A stretch of DNA of 64,000 nt from Serilophus lunatus (lineage: Eukaryota; Chordata; Aves; Passeriformes; Eurylaimidae): assembly GCA_013399895.1 (NCBI GenBank), contig VXBA01006142.1, forward strand, positions 163,328 to 227,327. The letters run 5' to 3'. The translations under genes and the position numbers were made by a program. The notes under the pieces are model-generated. The model was not told the origin of the DNA and did not search any database. It saw only the letters and a program-made list of their open reading frames with translations. Each line of letters begins with the position of its first letter. The stretch's first letter is position 1. Shown in pieces: positions 50,104-62,814 of this stretch.

Positions 50104-53100
50104 GACCTTAATAGTGGATGCTTAAAAGGCTTTGACTTAGATGCAATTTCTTGAAAGCCAACTTTTTTATTCCTGTAACAATGGTGATCTGACTGGGCCT
50201 GGGGTCTCTGGTACTGTTTCTTTGCAAAACTGAACTCTTTTATGTACCAACAAAATAAAGATGATGTTGAATATACTTTTAGGTGTTAGCACATTGTCTG
50301 TTCCTACTTAGAGATCGGACATTTCTCTTCATGCTACCAGAAACAGTGCCCATTTTCGGTCATAATTAAATAAGATTTGCAAGAAAATATGTTTCCACTA
50401 GGCATTGGACTAAGTCCCACTTAATTTCACAGGTCACACTGACCATGATATTTTTGACTGTTACACAGACACTATTATAATCCGCCCACTGAGCATGTAA
50501 AACTAGTATACAACATTCAATTTGTTCCTGGAAAAATAATAGAGGTTATCAGAATTTTAAAATTTGCATTCTTAATAGTTTTACTCAAAGAAGGATTGCA
50601 GGAATACTAACATTTTTAAGGGGTTTATTTCAGAAGAAAGAAAAAAAAGAGAGAATGGTGGAGCTTTGTTGTGTTGACAATTTTTTATTACCAAAATTTT
50701 ACTTAGAATGGGAAGAGAGTTTATCCTCCTCAGTTTATTATGGTAACAATGTAAAAATTCAAACATAGGCAAAGATTAAAATAATGTCCTAAGAAGGATG
50801 AGAAAGAAATGCTATGAAAATTATGTGTTTTCAGTTACATTTATTGTTTTTGACTATCATTTATATGCTAGATGCTCTCCTAGGTAATTACTGTCCTTGT
50901 CTAGTAAGCTTGTAGACTATGTAATAAGTGTAATTTATTAGGTATCATTCATATCTTTAACAGTCTAGTCACCATTAGAGAGGTGTTATTTAGTCTGTTC
51001 CTTTAATATTTTTTTTAAATCATTGTATTTTACTAGAAAATACTAGTGAGATTTTCTGCTATGAATAGTCTACATGAGATATAGGTAAAACTCAGTTAAA
51101 ATTCACGGCTATTTGTTCCTATCTCTTTAACACTGGATGTTCTCAGTTCATACCCCTATTGAAAAATTGCCATGTTCCATGGCATGTCTGGCTGAGTTGA
51201 AGGGAGAGTGTTTGTGTGTGGATATCATTTGTACACTTTTCTTCTGTGTGTAAATTACTTTTTTTTACAAGAGTTTCTACGCTACGTGCATGTCCATGCC
51301 ACACAACAGAACTTGCTCACTGCTGGCAGAGCTGTGAAAAGACAGGCTAGCCACAGTGGAACAGGCAGGCCAGCAGCTAAAGAATGGTATTCTGCCCAAG
51401 TTAATAAGCCTAGAGTTGGGTTAGAGGTTAGGCGTAATTCATTTGTTACTCCCTCTGTGACTAATGCAGCCATTATCTTCAAACTATATTGCCTGCCACG
51501 GTAGCTCTTACATCTAAACCTGGACACCACAAAGTGGCATATATGTATATACTTACAAGCTTGCTTACAAAGTCTGCGCAGAGGTGAGTAGAAGGGTGGA
51601 GCTGTTGGAGTAGTCCACTGCATTTAGGAACAGTGTGGATTTTAGGAATTGGACATGTTGAGGTGAGTAGACACCACAGTTTGCCACTGATTTCAGGAAT
51701 GGTGTGCTTGGACTAAAAGAATTTGAACAGATGAACTGTAGTCAGCTCCTTGGAGCTGCCAGACTCTGGTTAAAATTGTTTATAAAAAAGATTTGTAACC
51801 AGAATATTTAGTAAATATTTAATGCAACGAATATCTGCAACTAAACTTTTAGTTTCCACTCCTGACACTCCCTGTGCAGTATGTGAGATGCAAATTGGGA
51901 TAAGGAGCCATGCAAGTTTTGTCAGCAAGACTAGCTGTGACTTTTAAGTGCATTGTCTGCACCCTAAGGGGAGCCTATAAAAACTTGAACGTGAAATCAT
52001 TACACTGTTTTGTCATGCCCAAATGACAATAACAACCATGAAACCTTTTCTGTAAAATGACTTTATGTAGGCTTACTCGATTTGCAATGATTTAAACACT
52101 GAAACAAATTCCCTCTTTTTCTATCTTACATTTTAAAAAAATGACAGCATATTGGCACCTTCACTGCCTCATCTTACTAAAAAACAGTAGAAATGAACAA
52201 TCTGTCAAGTTCCTTATCTATGCTCTTTTAAGTCTTGTAGAGTGTGTGCATCTCTAGAAGGAAAAAATCATACATACTGCTGTGCTCCCTCCCTGTTTGC
52301 CCATTTTTTAATATTCTTGTTATAGCCAAAGCTCTAGAAACCTGCAAAAATCTCATATGTTGATAAGTGGTCTTACTGGTGAGCAAAAAACTGGAAAGGT
52401 AAAGCAGCAATGGCAATGCTCATCTGGCAGTCTTGGTAATGACCAGGTATAAGTAGGAATAGGAATAGGTATCTAGTCCCAAGAATAAATAATGTTTTAA
52501 AACTTGGTCCACATCAGTACAGAACACAAAGCAGTTCGCCTGAAGAGTGACCATTGGCCAATCTCATGAATAAAGAAAAAGATTCTCTCTGAATATTCCT
52601 GTTGTTTTGAATAGAGAATTTTCAGAAAGTAATGAGCTAATGCATTCTGCCATGAATCTGGTCAAATGAAAATATATGATTCAGTAAAAAAGCTCACTTA
52701 CAAATTTACTTTGAGTTAAGATTTATCTAGGGTGCTTAGATTTACTGAATTACTTAGGCTGACTAAGATACAGACAAGTCAAAGACAACTTACACAGCAT
52801 TCAGTAGCATACGAACCACTTGTATCGATAGATTGCTTCTACTAATAACAGGATTTAGGTTTTTGTTTTCCATGATGATATTTGCATATGATACAGTGCT
52901 TTAAATAGGAAAGATGTATAACTGAATTTTGCATACAAATATGCCTGTAATATCTATGTCAAATTTACTGAGAAAGCTTATATGCAGTAGTCTATTACAT
53001 CAATGGCAGTAATCTCTTCTATTTTCTTTGTTGAGATGTTCACGATGTGACTCTAAGGTAGCTATACAAATAATACCGAGGATGAATTCTCATGCTTTTC

Positions 53101-55263
53101 AGGTAGCAACAGTTGTACTCTGTCTTATCTTAATTTTTTTAAAGTCCAATGGAAATGAAGAACTACATAAATTAACGAAGGTGCTATTATTTCTGCTTTC
53201 AAATGTGTCTGTAGCAGTGTAAAGGTGTCAGAATAGAAGTAAGCAAGTTACAAGGAGATAAAGACAGCAAAGAGAGAAAATGAGAGTGATTTTAACATTT
53301 GATTGAATGATTTTAACATTTCTTCACAATAGGATTGTCTTCTAAAATATATTTGAAGTAGTCACATCATAATGTTCAAATCTTTGATTTTTCTGCTTAT
53401 TGTTTATTCTCTGATAATTGGAGAGTATGATTCTCTACATACCACTTTTATCTGGCTTATATGTGATACACTTCTCACTCCTCTTTCTTGTTTCTCGTAA
53501 AGCCTTCAAAGTAGCAGAGTTAATGTAATTGTACTGTATGGAGTCACGCTGTCGTAGAGGGCTATGTTGTACATGCCATGGAAAAGTGGGAGAAGATTGT
53601 CTATAGTTTCAGGAAACCATAGGAGGTTGCAATAAGTTAATTGCATAGAGCTACTGATAGATGACATGGTGTTTGTCACAGCAAGAAAAAAATAGAGCAA
53701 TTTGTCTGTTCTGCTGTCACACAGAGACACAGAAAGATGCTAAAGATGCAGACAACCATCTGAAACTATCAGATGATATATTTGATATCTAAGGTTCTCA
53801 CTGAGAAAAAAGACCTTATTCAACTACATGCTGTACTAATATGCAATGGTTATTGCTGCAAAGGTCTTAAAATTTGCTTAAAAGCAGAATTTAATAGAGG
53901 GCAGTACTGGACATACAGAAGGAAGATAAAAGAAGCATGAAACTACACAGCCTGTAAAAAAAGAACATTTAAAGATGAAACATGTAGAACATAGCTCTAT
54001 AGTATTATCCTCAAGTTCTGACAATCCTTGGCAATAATATGGTGGAAATAATTTGCATATACGCCAGTGTCCAGTATCAGTCCTATGTCTTACCGAATGG
54101 TTCCACTACTTATGCTTAATGCAACTTACAGTAGAACAGCTACAAAGATACATACTGTAGTGTCAAGTATAATATGCAATGTACAAAAGCTGTTAGAGAA
54201 AAAAGCAAAGCAGAAAGTATAAAGTGAGAAAGCATAAAGCTAATATTACAAAGATCTTGACTATCATACGATACACTTTCCAAATACTTGGGAGGCACAA
54301 AGAAGGGTTTTTTAGTGGTTCACCATCCTACCAACACTGCCTACATTTCTCATATGCAAACATTACTGTTTGGGGAAGGAGTAGGTGGGATTTTCCATGC
54401 ATCAGATTGTAGCCATGAAAATGACAGTATTTTTCCAGACTAATCAAAGCATTACCAAGTAAGACAGTGATTGAGGGTGTACTTAACAGTCTAAGAAGAC
54501 TGCCTGCTTTCCTCACACATTAGTTACACTTACATGAAGAATAAAAAGAGAGTGGGAAAATACTTATAGCACTCAGCAAATACTTCTCAGAGTAGTCAGT
54601 GGATTTTATTCATTACCATTGTTGCAAACTAGTTGTTTGATTTCCCTTTTTTATTTTCAAATCATTATACCATTGCCAGAAAGCAAAATTAATTCTGTGT
54701 AATGTATGTGGCATAACTGAGAGTTACAAAGATGTTGCTGAAGTTGGCAACAAAAAAAATTGATTTTCTGTCAATACAATAAAAAGGAGATCGTGTGTAT
54801 TTCCTGTGTTTGATCAGCTCTAGACAGCACAGACATGCACATAGAGTGATGAATGGCAGAGGACTATGGAAAAAGCAGTGCAAAGTTATGACTCATTTAC
54901 AATCTGGATGCTAGAAGTGAGTAGAAGAAAATGGTAAATGGATTTTTTGTTTTCTTCAGCACAGGGTTAAATTTCCTTGGCAAAGGGGAGAATTTTAGTG
55001 GGAGAGAGAAAGTATGGAATTGAATGATGTGTTTTCTCAGACCTAGTAATGCCATAATACTTGATAAGTGAATATTATTTTTAAAGTATATGTTTCATAA
55101 CAAATGTTACATAAATCCTTTCTGAGATGGATGGCTAGGAAATCAAGGCCAAAAGATAGGGTCTTTCAAGGAATAATTTTTAAATGTGTGAACTCAGTGC
55201 ATATGTTTCCCTTCCAAGTTGCAAAAAATATTCTATTGAGACACTACTGAGATAGTTACGGGG

Positions 55264-56385
55264 ATCATGGAATGTTACAGAGGATGTTACAGAACGTCAG
55301 TTCACCCAGACCTGATTGCTCAGAACTATGTCCAGCTGTTTTTTGTATATTGCCAAAGAGGGAGTCCCTACAACCTCTCTGGGCAACCTGCAGCAGTGCT
55401 TGGGCAACCTCATAATAAAAAACGTACTTCCTGATATTCTGAGAGGACCTCCTTTCTTCCAGCTTGTTTCCATCACCTTTGATCCTGTCACTGGGCACCA
55501 CTGAAAAGAGCCTGGTTCCATCTTCTTTACATCCTCACTTCAGATATTTATACCTACTGATTAAATCCCCCTGAACCAGCTCTTCTCCAGGCTGAACAGA
55601 ACCAGCTTGTAGTCTATCCTGTTATGAGAGCCTACAATCATTTTTGTGTTCCTCCTCAATATGTCAATGCCCCTTTTTTTCTGAAGAGCCCAGAACTGAG
55701 CAAGCACTCTAGATTTGCCTTAAAAATGCTGATTAGAGGGAAAGGATCACTTCCTCAAATATCTGGCAGTACTTCTCTTAATGTAGCTCAACCTTCTTTG
55801 TGACAAGGACAAACTGCTAATTCATCTTCAACTTGGTGTCCACCAGGACCCTCAGGTCCTTCTTCACAGAGTTGCATTCCAGCTCGACAGCCCCCAGCAT
55901 GTACTGGTGCATGAGGTTTTTCTTTCTTGGGTGCAGACCAGCTGGACTACCCTCAACAGTACTGTGCATGGGTTTTTTTTTCCCAGATGCAGACTTTGCA
56001 TCTGGGATGCAAAGATGCACACTTGCCTTTGTTGGACTTCATGAGGTTCATGTTAGCCCATTTCTCCAGCATGTCAAGATTCCTCTGGATGGCAGCACAA
56101 CTCTCTGGTGTATCACTCATTCCTCACACTTCTGTGTAATCAGCAAACTCTCTGCTCAAACATCCAGACCATTAATGAATGTGTTAAACAGGAATGGACC
56201 CACTATTGACCCCTGAGGTACACCACTAGTCACTGAATTCCAACTAGGCTTCATGCTATCAATCATGGGCCCACCCATTCATCCAGTTTTCAATCCACCT
56301 CACTGTTTCTTCCAGACCATAAAGTATCTCTATGAAGATTTTCTGGGAGACAGTGTCAAAAGCCTTATGGGAGTACAAGGCAGGT
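55264..56385 (-). mobile_element. CR1 LINE, about 1.1 kb, reaching the reverse-transcriptase domain
   Basis: From the plus-strand left end (ATCATGGAATG) the sequence is a continuous reverse-complemented CR1. Landmarks include CTCTGGGCAACCTGCAGCAG, TCCTCACTTCAGATATTTAT, TTCTCCAGGCTGAACAGAACC and TTTCTCCAGCATGTCAAG, then CCCCTGAGGTACACCACTAG. On minus the reverse-transcriptase stretch GSIVGPFLFNTFINGLD is readable near 56155-56213. A stop codon follows almost at once, and the catalytic FADD box is present only in another frame and as FADY (near 56136-56147), so the enzyme is dead. The copy is 5'-truncated near 56385. It is the longest CR1 in the window. Confidence 0.92.
55982..56013. repeat. 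Two overlapping perfect hairpins inside the CR1
   Basis: CCCAGATGCA (55982-55991) pairs with TGCATCTGGG (55997-56006). Its right arm also takes part in TTTGCATC / GATGCAAA (55995-56002 with 56006-56013). Both folds cannot form together. They probably arose by a local template-switch event after insertion. Confidence 0.75.
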
Positions 56386-57401
56386 GGTTAAGCTGCACCC
56401 TGGGAGGGATGACCTTGATTAGTGTCACTTTAAGAGGTGAAGATTTAGCTGTGATATTGGTGGAAAAGAGCAGGACAGCAACTATCTTTTTTCACCCCAG
56501 TAGAGACTGATCAATCAACCAGGCAATGCCAGCCAAGGGGCAATTGTGAAGTCACAAGGAGACTCTGGATAATCCATTCCAGAAAAATACTTCCATCTGC
56601 TGCTTCAGACTTGTAACTTAGGAACTGGTGGTTGTATATCTTCTTGGCAGCCACCATAGTAGAGCCTGAACACCATTAGTGTTGATTTACAAGGACCATA
56701 AAAGCAGAATAAAAGCAATCCCCAAGATGGTGGTAATGAAGAGACAGCTTCTAAAAGCAAATTCTTCTTCTTACTTTCTGCACTTCATCATCCTTTTAAA
56801 ACAATTACAAATCAACAATATTTCTGATGCCTTTCCTTCTCTAGTCCCTCATCTATTTTTTGTGCTGTTGCTCTCACTGTTATACAGCTCTTAGTTTTTC
56901 CTCATTTTACTTGCCCATTGGTCAGATGTTTCCATAGTCTCTTGGACAATAAATTTCACTATATTCCATTTAACCTTTATGCACAGTTCTCCACTGTATT
57001 AAGGCACAATTTTTTCTTCAGCATCTACACCACTATAAATCATAAATCATTCCTTTGGAGTCAGTAGAGTGACAGTAGAGTAAAACATTCAATTAGGAGA
57101 ATCAGAGATTCCAGCGTTTAAAATAAATATATGAAAAAGTTTAGCCTTTAAATATTGATTCAGAGAGGTTAATAAGATTTACAAGATTAAGGTACCAAGG
57201 CTGTCAGAGTGGTATTTGGCTTATTAATTTAAAAGAAAAGAGTTGAGCTGATAGTTGAAACCTACTAAAACCAATCGACAATTATTTTATCAGTCATGGA
57301 TATGCTAAAAATTCTCGTTTTTCTAATCTTAGTGTATGCTTCCTATATTTCAGTTGCCTGAGGAAGAGTTGTTAAGATCTGGTTATTAAAATTATTAGAA
57401 A
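56386..57401. other. Unclassified intergenic DNA
   Basis: The first 320 bp after the CR1 (to about 56700) are less AT-rich than the surroundings and could be an unrecognised repeat. I cannot match it to a family. The rest is ordinary AT-rich DNA. Confidence 0.4.
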
Positions 57402-58174
57402 TGACTCTGCCCAAATTAAGGTGCAAACGAGACCATATGCCAAAGTCAATAGTATGGATTTTATTTAAAAGTAAATGTGAGGCAGAGAGGGAGAGAGATA
57501 GAAAGAAATAGGAAAAGGCAGAAGGGATGGGGGGAGGAAGAAAGAGAGCGACAGAGAGAGATTAATAGGAAAAGTATCACCACTCCATGGAACCCAACAG
57601 TATCCCATGGGTGTTTCCTGGTTTTCTTGGCAATAAGGGTCCCAAAAACACAGAGTCAAATGGATTAATATAGGTTCAGGAGATGCCAGGCAGCTCCCCC
57701 GGGGAGGGAAACTTTCCAGTCTCTTGTGACAGGCTCAGGATTTGCTGCCTCACTTGAATCACTTGCAGTCCTCTGGTGGTAGAAGACCTCAGGAATGAAT
57801 CTGGGGGGCTCTTTGGGGGGTCTTTGATGATTTATGACCCCTTCTCAGCTGTCTGTCATGGGAATGTCCCCTGTATATGTGATTTTCCTGAAGAGGAGGG
57901 GTTTACTCTTTTTGGTGTGGAGAGATTTTGCCATCACACACACAAAACGCGTCTCCACCACCCGATGAGGCTTGTTTGCTTCTCGTTAGACTTGAGGTGA
58001 TTAGACCGTGGTCTTATTTCAAGTTTCCCCTTCACAGTCCAAATCCAAGTCAGCAAGCATATTTGGGAAGGGGAGTGCTCCATGGACAGACAGTTGCTTT
58101 CTTGCAACTTGAAAAAAAAGCTTTCTGTAGTTTTGACAATCTTTAAGACATGAACAACATTTCAGTCTATCACA
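57402..58174 (-). mobile_element. Probable endogenous retrovirus LTR, fourth type
   Basis: On plus it reads CTGCCCAAATTAAGGTGCAAA, then GACCATATGCCAAAGTCAAT and AGTATGGATTTTATTT, followed by a GA-rich tract (57479-57570) and moderately GC-rich sequence. It stops near TTTCAGTCTATCACA at 58174. On minus this gives an AATAAA (57460-57465) about 60 bp from a TG...CA-type end, as in an LTR R/U5 region. I remember the CAAACGAGACCATATGCC phrase from avian ERV LTRs. Neither boundary is confirmed by a target-site duplication and no internal genes are present. Confidence 0.6.
57479..57570. repeat. GA-rich tract inside the LTR at 57402-58174
   Basis: Almost pure A/G with GAGAGAGA-type units on plus. 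It lies just upstream (minus sense) of the AATAAA region and is probably part of the LTR family. Confidence 0.8.
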
Positions 58175-61100
58175 AGGGTGAACACTTTGAGACATAAGGT
58201 GCCAGTGTTTTGAGGTTGCCAGAATAACTCTAGTTCTCTGGCTTTTCTAACTTCCCTTTGCAGTTTGTCACTGCAACAATAGTTTCAATTTGCACTGAAA
58301 GTGTGCTTTTATTATTTTGGGCCTTTCTACTTTGTGTTTAAGACCACAAATAAGCCCTCAAATTGATGGCATTTAGAACTGCACAAAGAACAATGTGTTT
58401 CTTATTGATCAAAGAGGGGTTAAACCCTGACTGTCCCACGCTATTTTCTTCAGCCCACTTAAAAATATCTAGCACAGGGGTTGCTAAACCCTCCTTACTT
58501 TAATGTTCTGAGGTCCACACATTTTAAACTAAAAAAATGCTTTGAAGAAAAAAACTGACTTGATTTTTTTGTCATGACTAAGGTAAGTTATGGAAGATGA
58601 TTATTTTGTAAGAAATCAGACTGTGATTTAAAGATGTCATCTGCTACTAACAGAATATTTCCTTACAGAAGTATTTGAGGTGCCTTTTAGAAAGGTACCT
58701 CATCTAATTCATGCAGACACTCCTTATGCCACACACATATTTATCCTAAGAGTTTTCAACAAACTTAGCATCAGGATGAGGATGCTGTCCATACTGAGGT
58801 TTGTGCTGACTTCCTAGTCTCAGTATAAAATAAACAATAAATAAATAAACAAACAAACAAAAGGGTTAAAATGCATGTTTTGCTCTTTTCTTTAATACAG
58901 CTAAATTAAAACTTTCCATTATCCTGCCAATTCTTTTTCTTTCTCCCTGGAAGAAAAGCTGGAAATCCAGCTGCAGAAAGAAAGAAGTATGGTTACAGAA
59001 AAAATTATCTATAGCTGGGTTTGTGCCAGCCATCTTAAATACATGTTTTAAGCTACAGGCCCAGCTTCTGTACTAGACCACAAGTGAAAATACATATTAG
59101 TGGGACACTGAGGAGTAAATTTCCCCAATGCAACACAATTACAGAAACATCTGTGCAAAATATCTTTGATCTAGTTCACTGTGAAAACATGCAACCCTTA
59201 TGATGGTCTAGTGACTGTAGATTTCCCTGCAGTCTGTAAAGCCAGAAACAATGGGAAATGGCTACAAGACACACCAATAGTTTTCCTTCTAGGACCGGTA
59301 CATCCTTGCTGTTGTTCCTCGGCTGTAAGGGTATAATTCCATTATGTGTTAGAAGGGAGGCAAATGCATTATACATTCATTAATGAAATCAAACAGGCAG
59401 CATGCAAACACAGGAAGGACAAGCATAGGAAATTATAACTTGAATAAAAATAGGTTGGACACATAAACCAGTTTTGGTAAAATAAAGGTCACTTTATGGC
59501 TTTACTTGGCTCTTGATTCAAGCATCAATTGGAACTTGTTTGAAAATTCTCTGATAATTTACCATTCCTCCCTTTTGTACAAATTGATTCAGAATAACAA
59601 TATTAACGAAAAAACTTATTTTAGCTGAAGAATATAAGGTGGAGGTTTTGTTTTTGTTTCTTTGTTTTGTGACTACTATATGTCTCTTTCTGCCCCTTAG
59701 AGACTTTTTTATCTGCAGTTTCAGCCAAATCTGTAATTTTCAACCAAATTGGATCTTATTGTCAGTGTTATCTCTCACTTTCATTGAAATATGTGACTTA
59801 GTAGACATGAGAGGTCCTATGAAAACCCTTCTAAGAGAAAATGCTGCCATATGCTTCTTAGTCACCAGAGAATCCACAACTGTAAGACACTATAAATACT
59901 CCATGGTATAAGGTGGAAAACTTTCTTGGAGAATGAATTATCTACTAGAAGATCAAGTCATGAAAGTTATAAGATATCAGGCTTCATTAATTTTCCAACC
60001 TTTGTTATGAAATATCATGGCTAGTTTCATACATACAAACTTTTACATTACACTAAGATCCAGCTGAAGACACATTAACTGAACACGTAATGAAATTTGT
60101 TTTTTATTGCAGGTAAGGAAAACATAGCAATGACAGGATCTGGGCCTTTCTTTTCTTCAAGTTTTATTTGTAAATTACATAAACACAGAGGGAGATAAAA
60201 ACAAAATGATGGCCCTGAAGGGTGGTTTTGATATATTTTTCTGTGGCTTAACATGTTTATTAATATCACTACTCTGTAAGATATTGAATAGGTGTTGACA
60301 GTCGCTAAAAGTATGAAATTGCTTTTCCATCTACCTGTTAATCTCTCAGTCTGTCAAAGTGAATAGAAGTTTAACTGGCTCTCTCATCAGAAAGGATTTG
60401 GAAAGTTTTAGATTTCTCTTTTAGAAAGGTTTTTTTCTCTGCTTTCATTCCTTCCTCTTCCAAGAGTAACATCACTACCTTCAAGAGAAAACTTGGTTAT
60501 CTTTATGTAGACATATTGCAGGCTGGTGATGTATGCAAGGAGGTAGGCAAAGCTGGCACCTTCAGTTGTCATTACAACTTATTTATAGCAAAGGATGAAG
60601 ATCAACCCATGACTGCCAAGATGCAATAGGCAAGATGACCCTGCAGAATATCTCCTGTTATAAGTGAGCTGCAAGTATATATCTTACTGCTTAATTAATT
60701 TATTTTCTTGTAATTATTCTATTAGTAAAGAGATAACTTTAAATTGTCCTCCGCAACATTTATTTCAGAAAACTGCAGCATGAGATAGGTGGATTATTAT
60801 ATTCATAATTAAAACACAAATACAGTAATTACAGCTTATATGCTATTATCCTGAATCTACATAGGATGATGTTAAACTGCAAAACAGACATTAATTTTAC
60901 TGTTCAAAAAAATGCTCATAATCTTTTAGAAATGTCATATAAAATATTCATTTTCAAATGCCCTACGGTGATTTCTGAATTTATTTAAAGTGGGCTGTTG
61001 ATAGCTCTTTTATAAATAAGCAATTACAGCACACTAAATATATCATGGCCCATCACATTATACATTCTATAATTTCATGGATGAAAAGCCTACAGCTGAT

Positions 61101-62814
61101 CTGCATAAATGTGGTGCATCTCACAGCAGGTGAAGAGTTTGATTACACAGGATAATCAGTGTTATTATTTATAGTAACCATTTATACCTGTTATTTATTA
61201 AAATCCAGCAAATCAGATATTGGTTTATTTAAGGAAGTTGCTTATTGAAGGCTAAACTAGGCATAAGAATATTAAACACCTGTAAAACGCACTGTTACAT
61301 TAATAGTTTGAAATCAGCCAAGGTCAGCAGGGAATGACTTGTTAGTACTTGTTAGCAATGGAGAAAACTGTATTGGGCAAGCATCTGCAGTCTGTCCAGA
61401 TATCCCTGGACAAGTATCACTGCAAACATCACTGCTCCACTGACAATATCAGGTATCCTTGCTAGAACATAAGATGAAGAAACCAAGGGCTGATTAACTG
61501 CAGAAATTTTGAAACAACTTCTGAAATATTCAGGTGATTTTTTTAGACCTTACCTGAAAGCGAGGATAATTCTGCACAGATTACCATGCTGAAAATTACA
61601 ACATTAATATTCCTTGGTCATTCAAGAGAACTGAACTTTTTAACACAAATTAATTGAATAAAAAAAGGATAGTCTTTTGGATTACTTGAGTCCATCATAA
61701 GATCTGGAAGATTACACACACACAGTTTTTCTGGTGGTATCATTCATGTTTGCCACTTTCCTGAGCAGTGTTACACTTTCCCCCTCTTGCTCAGCTACTT
61801 GCTGAAGTGACTATATTCAGCAGACAGAAAAAGTCATCAGTGTGGGCATAGCAAAAGTGGAGATGTACCCACAGCAGATCCTTTCAGCCTCTCCTATCTG
61901 GCTCTGTTCAGGTGCTGCCAATCTCTGCTGAAAGGGAAAGCAAAGGGTTAGGGAAGAAATGGCAGTGCTGTAGATGCTTTTTTTGGTAAGTTAGGTAGAG
62001 TTCAGGATTTGGTCCTTGAGGATGGTGCCTGGTACTTTTTTGAGATTAGTTAGACAGAGAGGCAGAGGTCTGAGAACTGCCTATTCTTCAAAGAACGGAA
62101 CAACATCTCCAGGGAAAATTCGGACGTATAAATGACAACCAGTAGGATGAAACAAGAAGTTGTTTAGAACAACAGAAATACACATTGAGAGTACAGGCCA
62201 TGTGGAAAATCACCTTGACAATGCTGACATTTTAGTGACAGTAGCATGGCAGTTCACCTAGTACTCCATTGTATGTTTCTTAACTAAACATTTGATTTTA
62301 TAGCAGTGAAAATTACCTCAACATAAAAATTCTATTCAACTTCTGTGTAAATACAAGATATATATTTAATTTTTAAAAGTATGTCAACTCTCTGTTGAAA
62401 TGACTGAATATATACGTCTAGAAACAGGTCCACTTTTACTTCAGATCTTCTCTTTGAAAAAAAAAACAAAAGTAAAGGCATGACTGTACAGTTTAAAGGC
62501 TTGCAAGGGAAAATAAACCTATTGTTTTTCTTGCAGTTTCATAGATGGTTCCTATGGTCATACCAGCTGAGCTTGACTGATTTTTGTAGGAAGAGAAATT
62601 GTGTTCCTATTAAATTAAATGCAAGTTTTGTGCCATGTATTCTTATACTTACTACATAGAATAAAACTATTATTCAATTTGGAAGGCATGTTCCTCTTTG
62701 AAAAATTCTGCAGGTTCTTATAATAAATTGGAATAGGTAGCTGTACTGCAGACAAGAGTCAGGGATTTAAAACCTATGACCTATGTCTTTAATTTCAAAG
62801 TACAAGAAACACTT
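58175..62814. other. AT-rich intergenic DNA with a possible conserved non-coding core
   Basis: No exon, RNA gene or transposon is recognised. An AAAT/AAAC micro-repeat is at 58825-58862. The stretch 60690-61330 is free of simple repeats and transposon motifs and is dense in TAATTA, ATTTA and CATAA words, a texture typical of deeply conserved vertebrate enhancers. The claim rests on composition alone. Confidence 0.45.
58825..58862. repeat. AAAT/AAAC microsatellite
   Basis: Tandem four-base units (AAAT, then AAAC) over about 38 bp. Confidence 0.85.

Larger units (their letters stand above)
42131..55263. other. Thirteen-kilobase AT-rich interval without recognisable transposons or genes
   Basis: I could not support any exon, RNA gene or mobile element. 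Recorded contents: a purine tract (AAGGAAAGG-type) at 45811-45852, T16 runs at 46894-46909 and 47730-47745, a GGAATA micro-repeat at about 52449-52468, a 14-bp duplication (GATTTTAACATTT) at about 53288-53322, and the hairpin at 50010-50103. The open frames (up to 143 codons on minus at 47075-47506 and 117 codons on plus at 46166-46519) show no known domain. The latter ends four bases before a GAG|GTAAGC donor-like sequence at 46521, which may be chance. Confidence 0.5.

Noticed and set aside
57479..57570. GA-rich tract as a simple microsatellite
   Set aside because: It is irregular, and the LTR-like signals on both sides suggest it is part of an LTR rather than a free microsatellite.
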